From positions 992,001-1,056,000 of the forward strand of contig JAYQTM010000001.1 of NCBI GenBank assembly GCA_038147395.1: a stretch of DNA of 64,000 nt, given 5' to 3'. The position numbers were made by a program, and so were the translations under genes. Below are positions 27,165 through 35,364 of this stretch, in pieces; positions within the stretch are counted from its first letter, which is position 1; each line of letters opens with the position of its first letter. This stretch comes from Eutrophovita brisbanensis. Its GTDB lineage: Bacteria > Pseudomonadota > Gammaproteobacteria > Burkholderiales > Eutrophovitaceae. The notes beneath the pieces were generated by a model. It saw nothing but the letters and a program-made list of their open reading frames with translations. It searched no databases and was not told the DNA's origin.

Positions 27165-27701
27165 TTATTCCTCGCTTGGGCTAATGTGTTTTGAAAGAAC
27201 AAGGGCCTGACCGAGCGCGAAAAGGAAGAGTAAGCCCATTCCGCCAAAGAGTTTGAAATTGACCCATGTGTCCGTATCAAAATTAAACGCGAAATAAAGA
27301 TTCGCTAAACCCATAAAAATAAAAAATCCAGACCAGCTCAGATTCAGTTTGTTCCACAGGCTATCTTTCATTTTCATTTTTGACCCCATCATGAGTTTGA
27401 TGAGGTTTTTCTTGAAAATAAAATTTGATGCAAAAAGAATGATGGCAAAGGCCCAATATAGGACAGTTGGTTTCCATTTGATAAAGGTTTCATCTTTTAA
27501 CGCTAGTGTCGCCCCGCCGAGCAGAACAATAATGGCCAAGTTGATGATCATCATGCGTTCGATTTTTCCATGACGCATCCAAGACCAACCTGCTTGAGCG
27601 ATAGTTGCCACGATCGCAGCCGCGGTTGCGGCCATGATCCCGTGTGTTTTAAAGACGAAGAAAAATACGACAACTGGGAATATCTCAAAGAAAAATTTCA
27701 C
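27165..27701 (-). CDS. yciB: inner-membrane septation protein YciB (IspZ)
   Basis: This 178-aa protein has five predicted membrane helices and the YciB pattern: an FFEIFPVVVFFFVF start, KWKPTVLYWAFAIILFAS, and WNKLNLSWSGFFIFMGLANLYFAF. In enterobacteria YciB takes part in envelope and septum integrity. It is the first gene of the yciB-yciI-bolA-ppi unit, with 4 bp between it and yciI. Confidence 0.95.
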   Translation of the reverse strand: MKFFFEIFPVVVFFFVFKTHGIMAATAAAIVATIAQAGWSWMRHGKIERMMIINLAIIVLLGGATLALKDETFIKWKPTVLYWAFAIILFASNFIFKKNLIKLMMGSKMKMKDSLWNKLNLSWSGFFIFMGLANLYFAFNFDTDTWVNFKLFGGMGLLFLFALGQALVLSKHISPSEE

Positions 27702-27843
27702 GTGTGATCCAATTATTTGCCAATTTGACGGTCATTCTAAATCATTATGTTTCCTCATCGAGAGAAACTGGAACGACCATCCTCGCGAAACAACGTTTTT
27801 GTCTATGATGAATGCTTCGCGTGTTGCATGTAAGGAAATGACA

Positions 27844-28515
27844 ATGGAGTTTGATAAGGTAGTCAACGGACGTCAGAGTGTCCGTGGTTACAAAAAAGAT
27901 CCAGTCCCACAAGCCCTCATTAGAGAAATCATTGATGTGGCGAGGCGAGCGCCGTCATCAATGAACACCCAACCGTGGCATGTTCACGTGCTAACGGGTG
28001 AGGTATTAGACGAGGTTCGCTCGCGCAACATGACAGAAATGGCAGCAGGAGCCGAAGTCAAAAGAGACATTCATAGTCATGATCCATACGAAGGGGTACA
28101 TCGAGAAAGGCAGATTGCGATCGCAAAGAAACTATTTGCAGCGATGGGAATTGCCCGAGAGGATGCAGAGAGACGTCAGGATTGGGTGCTTCGAGGGTTT
28201 AGACAATTTGACGCACCGGTATCGTTGGTGTTGACGTACGATCGCTCGCTTGACCCAGGTGCGGTCGTTCACTTCGACCTCGGTGCGTTGTGTTACGGCA
28301 TCGTGTTGGCCGCATGGGACAGAGGGCTTGGAACGGTGATCAATGGTCAGGGCATTATGCGGTCTGACATCGTTCGTGAGGTCGCGAATATTCCAGATGA
28401 TCAAGTCATCATGACTTGTGTTGCGATGGGTTATCCAGATGATTCATTTGCTGCGAATGGAGTGCGCGCGGACCGCGAGACAATTGATGATTTCGTCACC
28501 TTCGTGGGTTTTTAA
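27844..28515 (+). CDS. nitroreductase family flavoprotein
   Basis: This 223-aa FMN-dependent oxidoreductase has the family pattern FDKVVNGRQSVRGYKKDPV, RRAPSSMNTQPWHVHV, DLGALCYGIVLAAWDRGLGT and a late CVAMGYPDD. I chose ATG 27844 because AAGGA ends 7 bp upstream. It begins a plus-strand group of four genes with an AhpD-like protein, a second nitroreductase and a pirin. The substrate is unknown. Confidence 0.9.
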   Translation: MEFDKVVNGRQSVRGYKKDPVPQALIREIIDVARRAPSSMNTQPWHVHVLTGEVLDEVRSRNMTEMAAGAEVKRDIHSHDPYEGVHRERQIAIAKKLFAAMGIAREDAERRQDWVLRGFRQFDAPVSLVLTYDRSLDPGAVVHFDLGALCYGIVLAAWDRGLGTVINGQGIMRSDIVREVANIPDDQVIMTCVAMGYPDDSFAANGVRADRETIDDFVTFVGF

Positions 28516-28616
28516 GAAGTTCGGCTTATCGCGAGAAGTTCTTACGTCAGTGTCATCGAGTTTGAATAGTATGATGTCTCATCGAAATCATGTTTTGTTT
28601 GAATCGGAGGAAGGTT

Positions 28617-29108
28617 ATGGGGAATCATTCTTTAGTTGACTTGGTCGAGTATCAAAATGCTGCACCAGAGGCCCAAGCAGTGTTTGACGACATCATGAAG
28701 ACTCGAGGGACTGATTACATCAATAACATCTGGAGAGTGCTAGCGTCACATCCGCCGTTATTAAAAAGTTTTTGGAGCCAGATGAAGGAGGTGATGATCA
28801 AGCCCTCTCGATTGGATCCCCTCACGAAAGAGTTAATCTATTTGGCGGTGAGTATCACCAATAATTGCACTTACTGTATCAATAGCCACACGGCGGCTGC
28901 GAGAAAAAAAGGATTAGATGACGAGATACTTGGAGAACTCAACGCAATCGTGTCGCTGGCGAATGCGGGTAACCGATTGACTGAGGGATATCAGGTTCCA
29001 GTTGATGAGATGTTTCAACCTAAGACCAAGCAAAATCGATGGAAAATGCCTAAATCAGTTAATCGAAAACAAAAAAATAGCGGTAAAAAGTTGGCGCGTC
29101 GAAAATAA
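28617..29108 (+). CDS. AhpD/carboxymuconolactone decarboxylase-like protein
   Basis: This 163-aa helical protein has the AhpD-type redox motif CTYCINSH (C84, C87, H91) preceded by a conserved Glu region (LTKELIYLAVS). It fits the alkylhydroperoxidase-like or peroxidase-related family. The C-terminal 30 residues are Lys/Arg/Asn-rich and outside the domain. A strong ribosome site (CGGAGGAAGG) precedes ATG 28617. It lies between two nitroreductase genes. Confidence 0.87.
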   Translation: MGNHSLVDLVEYQNAAPEAQAVFDDIMKTRGTDYINNIWRVLASHPPLLKSFWSQMKEVMIKPSRLDPLTKELIYLAVSITNNCTYCINSHTAAARKKGLDDEILGELNAIVSLANAGNRLTEGYQVPVDEMFQPKTKQNRWKMPKSVNRKQKNSGKKLARRK

Positions 29109-29144
29109 AGAGCGTCAACGTGTTGTGTGTCTAGGAGGTAGTGT

Positions 29145-29807
29145 GTGACAGTCAAAGAATCATTGAATCAGCGATTCAGTTGCCGAAAATTCAAAGATCA
29201 AGCGGTGCCTCGAGAGGTGATTGATGCGATCCTACGCCAATCCCAACAAACTCCCTCATGGTGTAATACCCAGCCATGGGCGGTCGATATCGTAGAGGGG
29301 GAGTTGCTTGCGACACTGAGTGCCGAATTGGTGGCACTTGCAGAAGCTGAGACCCCGATCAATCCTGATATTCCTTTTCCTGGAGAGTACACAGGGGCCT
29401 TTAGAGAGCGAAGAAAGGTTTGTGGGTTGCAACTCTATCAATCGGTCGGCATTCAAAAAGGGGATCGAGAGCGAACGAAGGATCAAGGTCTTGAGAATTT
29501 TCGATTTTTTTCCGCGCCACACGTCGCGTTCATCTCTACACCCAAGTCACTTGGGATTTACGGCGCGCTCGATTGCGGTTTGTATATTTCATCGTTTCTA
29601 CTGTCCGCTCAGGAATTGGGCGTTTCGACCATTGCTCAGGCGGCTCTTGCAAGCTATCCCGACGTGATTCGCGATCACTTAAGAATCCCAGATGATAGAG
29701 ACATTGTCTGTGGTATCAGTTTTGGATTTTGTGATGAAACAAATCCTGTGAACTCCTATCGAACCGAGCGTGAGGATATTCAACTCACAACTAACTACCA
29801 CCGGTAG
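29145..29807 (+). CDS. nitroreductase family flavoprotein, second copy
   Basis: This 220-aa FMN-binding nitroreductase has LNQRFSCRKFKDQAVP, QQTPSWCNTQPWAVDI, ALDCGLYISSFLLSAQELGVST and ISFGFCDETNP. It shares the layout of the protein at 27844-28515 but is clearly diverged, so it is not a recent copy. GTG 29145 lies 6 bp after GGAGG (29134-29138). It is 36 bp after the AhpD-like gene and 23 bp before the pirin gene. Confidence 0.9.
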   Translation: MTVKESLNQRFSCRKFKDQAVPREVIDAILRQSQQTPSWCNTQPWAVDIVEGELLATLSAELVALAEAETPINPDIPFPGEYTGAFRERRKVCGLQLYQSVGIQKGDRERTKDQGLENFRFFSAPHVAFISTPKSLGIYGALDCGLYISSFLLSAQELGVSTIAQAALASYPDVIRDHLRIPDDRDIVCGISFGFCDETNPVNSYRTEREDIQLTTNYHR

Positions 29808-29830
29808 GTGGGGCGATTAAATCAAGGAGA

Positions 29831-30691
29831 ATGGGTATGTCAGAGGTGCGCACGGTCAGTCGAATAATTCAGTCTGTCGAAACATCTGATGGTGCAGGAG
29901 TGAAGCTCAGACGTAGCTTAGGATCATCACAATTTGCGCGTCTTGATCCATTTCTCATGCTTGATGAATTTTACTCTGACGACCCAAATGATTACATCGC
30001 TGGGTTTCCGTCTCATCCCCATCGAGGTTTCGAGACTGTGACTTATATGCTTGATGGGATTATGCGACACGAGGACAGCGTTGGGAATAAGGGTGATTTG
30101 GGTCCTGGTGATGTGCAGTGGATGAGTGCTGCTCGCGGCATTATTCATTCCGAAATGCCGCAACAAACTGAAGGAAGAATGCGCGGCTTTCAACTGTGGA
30201 TTAATCTGCCAGCAAACGAGAAAATGAATGATCCTCGTTATCAGGAAATTGAAGCCAACAACGTGCCGGTTATATCGGATGAAGACGGGATGATTGTGAG
30301 ACTCATTGCTGGCCGCTGGGTTAAAGGCTCGGTTACCACCGTTGGTCCCGTCCAGTCTGTGTCTACCGATCCTTATTACCTCGACGTTCGGCTTCCTGAG
30401 AAGGGCACATTCACCTTGCCAATCCCAGACGGCCACAATGCGTTTTTGTATCTCTATGAAGGGAATGCGTTCGTTGGTGAAAAAAATGAACGTTTGGCTC
30501 ACCGGTCAGCGGCTATTCTTTCTGAGTCAGGGGCGGTTTTGGTTAGGGCAGGTGACTCAGAATGTCGTTTCTTACTCTTCGCGGGAAAACCGATCAATGA
30601 GCCGGTTGTTCAATATGGGCCATTTGTGATGAATACGCGCGAGGAAATAGAGCAAGCGATTGCAGATTATCAGTCTGGCACATTGGTATAA
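29831..30691 (+). CDS. pirin family protein
   Basis: This 286-aa bicupin has the pirin metal site H62, H64, H106 and E108 (FPSHPHRGFETVTYML; ARGIIHSEMP). Bacterial pirins are reported as quercetinases or regulators of metabolic enzymes and redox response. The start is ATG 29831, with AAGGAG just upstream. It converges on the SDR gene, leaving 5 bp between stops. Confidence 0.92.
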   Translation: MGMSEVRTVSRIIQSVETSDGAGVKLRRSLGSSQFARLDPFLMLDEFYSDDPNDYIAGFPSHPHRGFETVTYMLDGIMRHEDSVGNKGDLGPGDVQWMSAARGIIHSEMPQQTEGRMRGFQLWINLPANEKMNDPRYQEIEANNVPVISDEDGMIVRLIAGRWVKGSVTTVGPVQSVSTDPYYLDVRLPEKGTFTLPIPDGHNAFLYLYEGNAFVGEKNERLAHRSAAILSESGAVLVRAGDSECRFLLFAGKPINEPVVQYGPFVMNTREEIEQAIADYQSGTLV

Positions 30692-30696
30692 CTTAG

Positions 30697-31503
30697 CTAC
30701 TCCAAGTTCGTTGGCGTAATCCAATTGTGTAATGCCATGCCGCCGTCGACAGGAATGGTGGCTCCTGTGACATATCCGGTTAGCTCGTCGTTAAGTAGCA
30801 CGCCAATTATTCGCGCCACGTCCTCTGGAGTGCCAAGCCGCTTCATGCTTGTGCACTCGATGAGGCGATCAATGCCCGAAGTCTCTGCATCAAAGCCACC
30901 ACCTGGGATTGCTCCTGGGGCGACAGCATTTACTCTGATGCCGTGACGGCCTAGAGCCCTAGCCAACTCTTTCACGATCATGACTTGGGCAGCTTTTGAG
31001 GCGCTGTAATGAGGTAGATTCCTGGGGGTCGTTGCGTGCAACGAGGTGACAAATACAAAACTTCCTTGACGCTTGAGGGTCGTTAGCTTCTGTCCAAGCG
31101 CTCTAGCAATCATGAACCCAGATCGGGCGTTGGTGTTCATCATTGCATCCCAAGTATCCGTATTCACGCTAAAAATATCATCAGAGTCGATTCTCTTCGG
31201 GCTCGCAGAGTGAACGAACCCAGTCACAATTTCCTCGCTATCAAGCAATTTAATCAAATTGCTCGTGCCCTCTTCAGTCGAGAGGTCTTCAACGATTGAA
31301 GTGTGAACCGAGTCAGGTTTAGGTAATGAATTGATCGTTTCAGACAGCGCATCTGAGCTGTTATCAGTCAGTACGAGGCGAGCGTTCAGTGTTGCAAGGT
31401 GATGCGCAGCACCTCGACCAATGCCATTCCCAGCACCTGTGATGAGCACAGTTTGGTTACTTAAGTCACCGAGCGGGTTGTGGTGATCAGAGGTGAGTGT
31501 CAT
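30697..31503 (-). CDS. short-chain dehydrogenase/reductase
   Basis: This 268-aa classical SDR has the cofactor motif TGAGNGIG (residues 21-28 region), the catalytic YSASK, the late NAVAPGAIPGG loop and the GYVTGATIPVDGGMA C-terminus. It overlaps the cupin gene by 4 bp and is last in the minus-strand thiol dioxygenase-rhodanese-cupin-SDR unit. The substrate is unknown. Confidence 0.88.
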   Translation of the reverse strand: MTLTSDHHNPLGDLSNQTVLITGAGNGIGRGAAHHLATLNARLVLTDNSSDALSETINSLPKPDSVHTSIVEDLSTEEGTSNLIKLLDSEEIVTGFVHSASPKRIDSDDIFSVNTDTWDAMMNTNARSGFMIARALGQKLTTLKRQGSFVFVTSLHATTPRNLPHYSASKAAQVMIVKELARALGRHGIRVNAVAPGAIPGGGFDAETSGIDRLIECTSMKRLGTPEDVARIIGVLLNDELTGYVTGATIPVDGGMALHNWITPTNLE

Positions 31504-31973
31504 TCACTGAATCGAGCGCGCTCTTGTCGCTCGTACGCGTTTTGCCAAAGTTCGTTCCAGTCACGACCTAGAAAATCTCGTACTTGGTTGTCGTCCTCAA
31601 AGAATTTATTTGGTAACTGAAAAAAGCCGATCAATATCACGCCATTTGGGCCTGCCCAAGCCTCATGGCGACTCCCCGCTGGTCGCCAGACAAAGTTCCC
31701 GGCACTGCATGACCCCTCGTGGCACTCTAGACTGCCCTCGAGGATCCACGTTTGTTCGATGCCTACATGTTCATGATCTGGAAGTTTTGATCCTGCTGTC
31801 ATTTTCATCAGCATCGTGAGTAGTCCACTTGCTGGATCGACGAGAAGGGTTTTTGTTTCAATTCCCTCGTATCGAGATGCCTCCCAAGCGATTTGTTCCG
31901 TCTCGACAAAACGTGATGCGAGTGGAGGTAGGGAGCCGTGTTCGCGTTTCATTTGGGGGGTGCTTGCAGACAT
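31500..31973 (-). CDS. ChrR-like cupin domain protein
   Basis: This 157-aa protein has one cupin barrel: LPDHEHVGIEQTWILEGSLECHEGSC followed by GNFVWRPAGSRHEAWA. The H/H/E/H set is suited to metal binding. It resembles the cupin half of ChrR but has no anti-sigma domain and no adjacent sigma factor gene. It is translationally coupled to the SDR gene (ATGA overlap) and lies 29 bp after the multi-rhodanese gene. Confidence 0.8.
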   Translation of the reverse strand: MSASTPQMKREHGSLPPLASRFVETEQIAWEASRYEGIETKTLLVDPASGLLTMLMKMTAGSKLPDHEHVGIEQTWILEGSLECHEGSCSAGNFVWRPAGSRHEAWAGPNGVILIGFFQLPNKFFEDDNQVRDFLGRDWNELWQNAYERQERARFSE

Positions 31974-32002
31974 AATGATCTCTCGTTGATCTATCAGATG
32001 AC

Positions 32003-33619
32003 TTAAATTGTGGACACTTTATTCCAGTTTGCGAAATCGAGAGTGCCATCGCGCTGGATTTGTTTGACAAGGTTTACTTCCCAATCTAAGTATCCTTGCA
32101 TTGCCTCTTTGTGTGATGATTTTTGCTCATACGGTTTGTACCACACGTCATTTGGTTCTGATGTTAACTGATCGTTATTCGTCTCGGTCTGTCCCCCGTA
32201 TCTCCGCCACGCCGCATTCCCACCTTCGAGAACCGTAATGTGTCCAGCAAAACCAAGTGCCAGGATGTCTCGAGCCGCATATCTCGCCATGCGTGAGTCT
32301 GTCGAGGTGAGTACGATTGTGTTGTTATCAGTCAATTTAGATTCGAGCGCTGCAAGGCGTGTTCGCTCGGCCCAAAGCGCTCCGGGTAGATGACCACGGC
32401 TGTATTCAAGGCTTGAACTAAAATCGATGATTAGCTGTTGCTTCCCATCGGAAATGTCAGTCATTAACGTTCGAGGATCAATCAACTCACAATCTGGGCA
32501 ATTAAATGAGCTCACGTCCTCAGGTCCGCTTGCAGTAAGCTCCACACTGTTTGGTGATAACACGTAAACATCACTCCAGAGCATTTGTTTGAGCCATGAT
32601 GCGGTCATGATTGCGCGTACCGTTTGGTCATCAAATAAAACGATTCGAGAGTTTCTTGTTGCGACATACTCATCGGTCGCCTGCACGAGTTGTCCTCCAG
32701 GGGCATGTCGAGCGCCAGGCAGATGTGATGCTTCGTATTCCTCATGCGTTCTGACATCAAGGATGTAAAGGGATCTTTCATCTTGTTCAGATATAAAACG
32801 ATCAAGCTCAGCGCGATTGATGATTGATATGTTGAATTTTTGAGCTACCTTTTTTGCAGCTGCTATGGATTTATTCCGACCATCGGTCTGTGGCGAGGGT
32901 GCGACGTCGGTCGCGTTGGTAGAAGGTTGTTGGCCTGCAAGCTGCCACCCCATCGTTCCGTCCTTGAGTGCAACGACCTTGTTGTTAATGCCTGCATTGA
33001 TCAAAGACTGTGACCCGATGATGCTTCGTGTTCTCCCAGCGCAATTTACAACAATCAACGTCTCTGGATTTTTGACAAAGTCAAATGCTCGATAGACGAG
33101 CTCCGCTCCGGGACAGTTGATTCCGCCAGGGATACTGATTCGATGATACTCGTCGTAGGGTCTACTATCGAGAATGACCAAATCAGTATTGGCATCTTTT
33201 AAATTTTTGAGCTCTGTTGCGCTAATCCTCGGCGTATCTTCATTTATTTCGACGTACTCTCCGAACGCTTTACTCGGCACATTGATGCCGGAGAAGAGCT
33301 CAAATCCAGATTCTTTCCAGCCCGAGATGCCACCTTCAAGAAAACCTACGTCGGAGTAACCGCATTGGTGTAATACTGTCGCAATTCGCTCGAGATGAGG
33401 AATATTTCCATCGGCATCACACAGAATAATCTTCGTTGATGGGCGCGGCACCAAGCGCTTTATTTCTAGTTCGATATGACTTTCCGGAAGGCAACTTGCT
33501 AGGAGTAAATGCTCATGAAAGTAGATGCCTTGCAAACGGATATCTAAAATCGCGAATTCACTCTTCGTTTTACATAAACGATCGAGGCTTTTCGCGGAGT
33601 AGATTTTGACAGGCATCAT
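32003..33619 (-). CDS. four-domain rhodanese-like sulfurtransferase
   Basis: This 538-aa cytoplasmic protein has four tandem rhodanese-like domains, at about residues 5-105, 130-230, 265-355 and 375-475. The catalytic loop has Cys in domain 2 (C193, NCAGRTRS) and a Cys with a poor loop in domain 1 (C67, LCDADGN). Domain 3 has Asp (LFDDQTVR) and domain 4 has Ser/Thr (LTSTDSR). Thus one domain looks fully active and at least two look structural or regulatory. A CxxC (C374, C377) precedes domain 4. It lies 6 bp after the thiol dioxygenase gene, so sulfur handling is the likely role. Confidence 0.9.
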   Translation of the reverse strand: MMPVKIYSAKSLDRLCKTKSEFAILDIRLQGIYFHEHLLLASCLPESHIELEIKRLVPRPSTKIILCDADGNIPHLERIATVLHQCGYSDVGFLEGGISGWKESGFELFSGINVPSKAFGEYVEINEDTPRISATELKNLKDANTDLVILDSRPYDEYHRISIPGGINCPGAELVYRAFDFVKNPETLIVVNCAGRTRSIIGSQSLINAGINNKVVALKDGTMGWQLAGQQPSTNATDVAPSPQTDGRNKSIAAAKKVAQKFNISIINRAELDRFISEQDERSLYILDVRTHEEYEASHLPGARHAPGGQLVQATDEYVATRNSRIVLFDDQTVRAIMTASWLKQMLWSDVYVLSPNSVELTASGPEDVSSFNCPDCELIDPRTLMTDISDGKQQLIIDFSSSLEYSRGHLPGALWAERTRLAALESKLTDNNTIVLTSTDSRMARYAARDILALGFAGHITVLEGGNAAWRRYGGQTETNNDQLTSEPNDVWYKPYEQKSSHKEAMQGYLDWEVNLVKQIQRDGTLDFANWNKVSTI

Positions 33620-33625
33620 TCGATG

Positions 33626-34219
33626 CTATCGAGCATCTTCGATATTTTTTATGGTGGGAAAGAAATGCCACGAGTGGGTACGCGGGTTGTAGTATTCGCG
33701 TTCAGCAAGCTGTGGCAAGCCAAGACCATACATGTGGAAATTAAGTACCTTTTCTACACCTGGAACATCTAAGGCGTGCAGATCGTCAGGCATGAATGCT
33801 AAGCCGGTCCCATGGCTCACATCGACTCGTTGTGTCTCACGGATGCCATTGTCTTCGGTTCGTTCGAATAGGCGGTTTGGTTCAGTCCCGTGGAGGCCAA
33901 CGATCACAGCCCATGTTTGATGATTATGCGTTGCAGTCGAGTATTTACGTACAGATGAGGTTACGTAGAGTGCAAAACGATGATCTTCATCCTCTGAAAT
34001 CAGATATAGGTAATTTGGACGCTGGTCCCCAGTTGGAGGTGGGGGGAAATCATCGGTTGGGAAAAGCTCTTTTTTTTCAGCGAGTTTAATGAGTTCGTTT
34101 TTTATCTGAGCCAGGCTATCTGGGGTCACTCCAAGGTCGTATTCAATCTGTCGAATTTTGGATACCGCTTCAGACACAGCAAAGCGACGCTGTGTTTGCC
34201 GAGATAATTGATCATTCAT
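33626..34219 (-). CDS. cysteine dioxygenase-type thiol dioxygenase
   Basis: This 197-aa cupin of the cysteine/3-mercaptopropionate dioxygenase group has the iron triad H98 and H100 (THNHQTW) plus H148 (DDLHAL). It oxidises a thiol to a sulfinate. Glycine in VGLHGTE, where animal enzymes carry the crosslinking Cys, is usual for bacteria. ATG 34219 is supported by AGGAG 7 bp upstream; the upstream in-frame start at 34240 is rejected. Which thiol it uses is not clear from sequence. First gene of the sulfur operon. Confidence 0.87.
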   Translation of the reverse strand: MNDQLSRQTQRRFAVSEAVSKIRQIEYDLGVTPDSLAQIKNELIKLAEKKELFPTDDFPPPPTGDQRPNYLYLISEDEDHRFALYVTSSVRKYSTATHNHQTWAVIVGLHGTEPNRLFERTEDNGIRETQRVDVSHGTGLAFMPDDLHALDVPGVEKVLNFHMYGLGLPQLAEREYYNPRTHSWHFFPTIKNIEDAR

Positions 34220-34342
34220 AAATAACTCCTGTATACACACGAGAATTGTATCGTAACGTATTGTGATCAGCTCTCTATTGATTGCAAAGGCATTGTCTTA
34301 TTATGAAGTTATAAAACTTAGAATCGTTAGAGGCGGTGACGA

Positions 34343-35161
34343 ATGATTGATTTAAAGAGAAACAGTAAGAAAGAGTTGGTTGTCGCGACGGGTAAGCGGG
34401 TCATGGCGCGATCGATCTATACCCCAGGTCAGGTTGATGACTTCAAAATCAGTCGTGGAAAATTTTCGGATTTTCTATCATGTCCTCGGTGTTTCTACTT
34501 CGATCGCGTTAAGGGGTTTGAATCGCCCGGAACCCCTGGGTGGACGCTCAATGAGACCACTGACCTTCTCTTAAAAAAAGAATTCGATGAGTGTCGTAGT
34601 AAGGGCGAGCCGCATCGTTTGTTTGTCGAGAACGAGCTCGAACATTTGATTCCATTTGATCATGCTGACATGGACAAATGGCGTGATTCGCTGCGCCACG
34701 GATTGATGTCGCGTTTTGAGGATACCAATATCATTTTGAGTGGTGGTGTCGACGATATTTGGCTCAACACGAAAACTGAAGAACTGGTTGTTGCTGATTA
34801 TAAGTCTCAAGCTAATTCGAAAGAGCTTGAGCCATCGAGCTACTTGTCTGATCCGTTTCATGAGGGATACAAAGTTCAATTAGATTTCTATGCGTATTTA
34901 CTCAAGCAAATGGGATTCGGCGTTGATCCGATTGCTTACTTTTTGGTGTGTAACGCAGATCGTTCCCGGGAGGGGTTTTATGGTGTCATGCGTTTTTCAG
35001 AAACGCTTATTCCCTACAAATGGAATGATGATTGGTTGCCTGAAAAGATCGATGAGATGATTGCGGTCTTAAATAGTCCAAACCCACCTCATGCAAACCC
35101 GAGTTGTAAGAACTGTGCCTACGCGAGACAGCGTTCGTTGTATGACCGAATTGAAGTCTAA
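34343..35161 (+). CDS. solitary Cas4/RecB-like PD-(D/E)XK nuclease-family protein
   Basis: This 272-aa protein has a RecB-type nuclease core: GGVDDIW (D137/D138), VVADYKSQ (D152, K154, Q156) and a downstream YKVQLDFYAYLLKQ helix with conserved Gln and Tyr. Paired cysteines CPRC (47, 50) and CKNC (255, 258) flank the core, as in Fe-S nucleases of the Cas4/AddB group. No helicase, CRISPR or other Cas gene lies near. The role is unknown; it may be a DNA repair exonuclease. Confidence 0.75.
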   Translation: MIDLKRNSKKELVVATGKRVMARSIYTPGQVDDFKISRGKFSDFLSCPRCFYFDRVKGFESPGTPGWTLNETTDLLLKKEFDECRSKGEPHRLFVENELEHLIPFDHADMDKWRDSLRHGLMSRFEDTNIILSGGVDDIWLNTKTEELVVADYKSQANSKELEPSSYLSDPFHEGYKVQLDFYAYLLKQMGFGVDPIAYFLVCNADRSREGFYGVMRFSETLIPYKWNDDWLPEKIDEMIAVLNSPNPPHANPSCKNCAYARQRSLYDRIEV

Positions 35162-35166
35162 ATCAG

Positions 35167-35334
35167 TCATTTAGAGGGCTTGGACTTTTTGATGTATTGC
35201 CCATTCTCATAAACCCAACCATGTTTTGTGAGAAAGATATAGTCGTGCCACGGATTGTCGGCCATGCGTTCTGATGTGCTTTTCTCATTTGACCGAGCGG
35301 GTTGCGCTTGCGTATTTAAGGTTTTTTTTGTCAT
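35167..35334 (-). CDS. small hypothetical protein, 55 aa
   Basis: This is an open frame of 55 codons filling the gap between two plus-strand genes. The N-terminal half is polar (Lys, Thr, Ser, Gln). The C-terminal half is well composed and protein-like: NPWHDYIFLTKHGWVYENGQ, then a Lys-rich end. No clear Shine-Dalgarno is seen. I do not recognise it. The aromatic-rich core argues for a real gene rather than chance. Confidence 0.45.
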   Translation of the reverse strand: MTKKTLNTQAQPARSNEKSTSERMADNPWHDYIFLTKHGWVYENGQYIKKSKPSK

Positions 35335-35364
35335 GATGGGCGCTGATTAACTGAGGACAAAACA

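Noticed and set aside
34343..35161. Cas4 gene as evidence of a CRISPR-Cas locus
   Set aside because: No repeat array, no cas1/cas2 and no other cas-like gene within the window; only the nuclease fold is shared.
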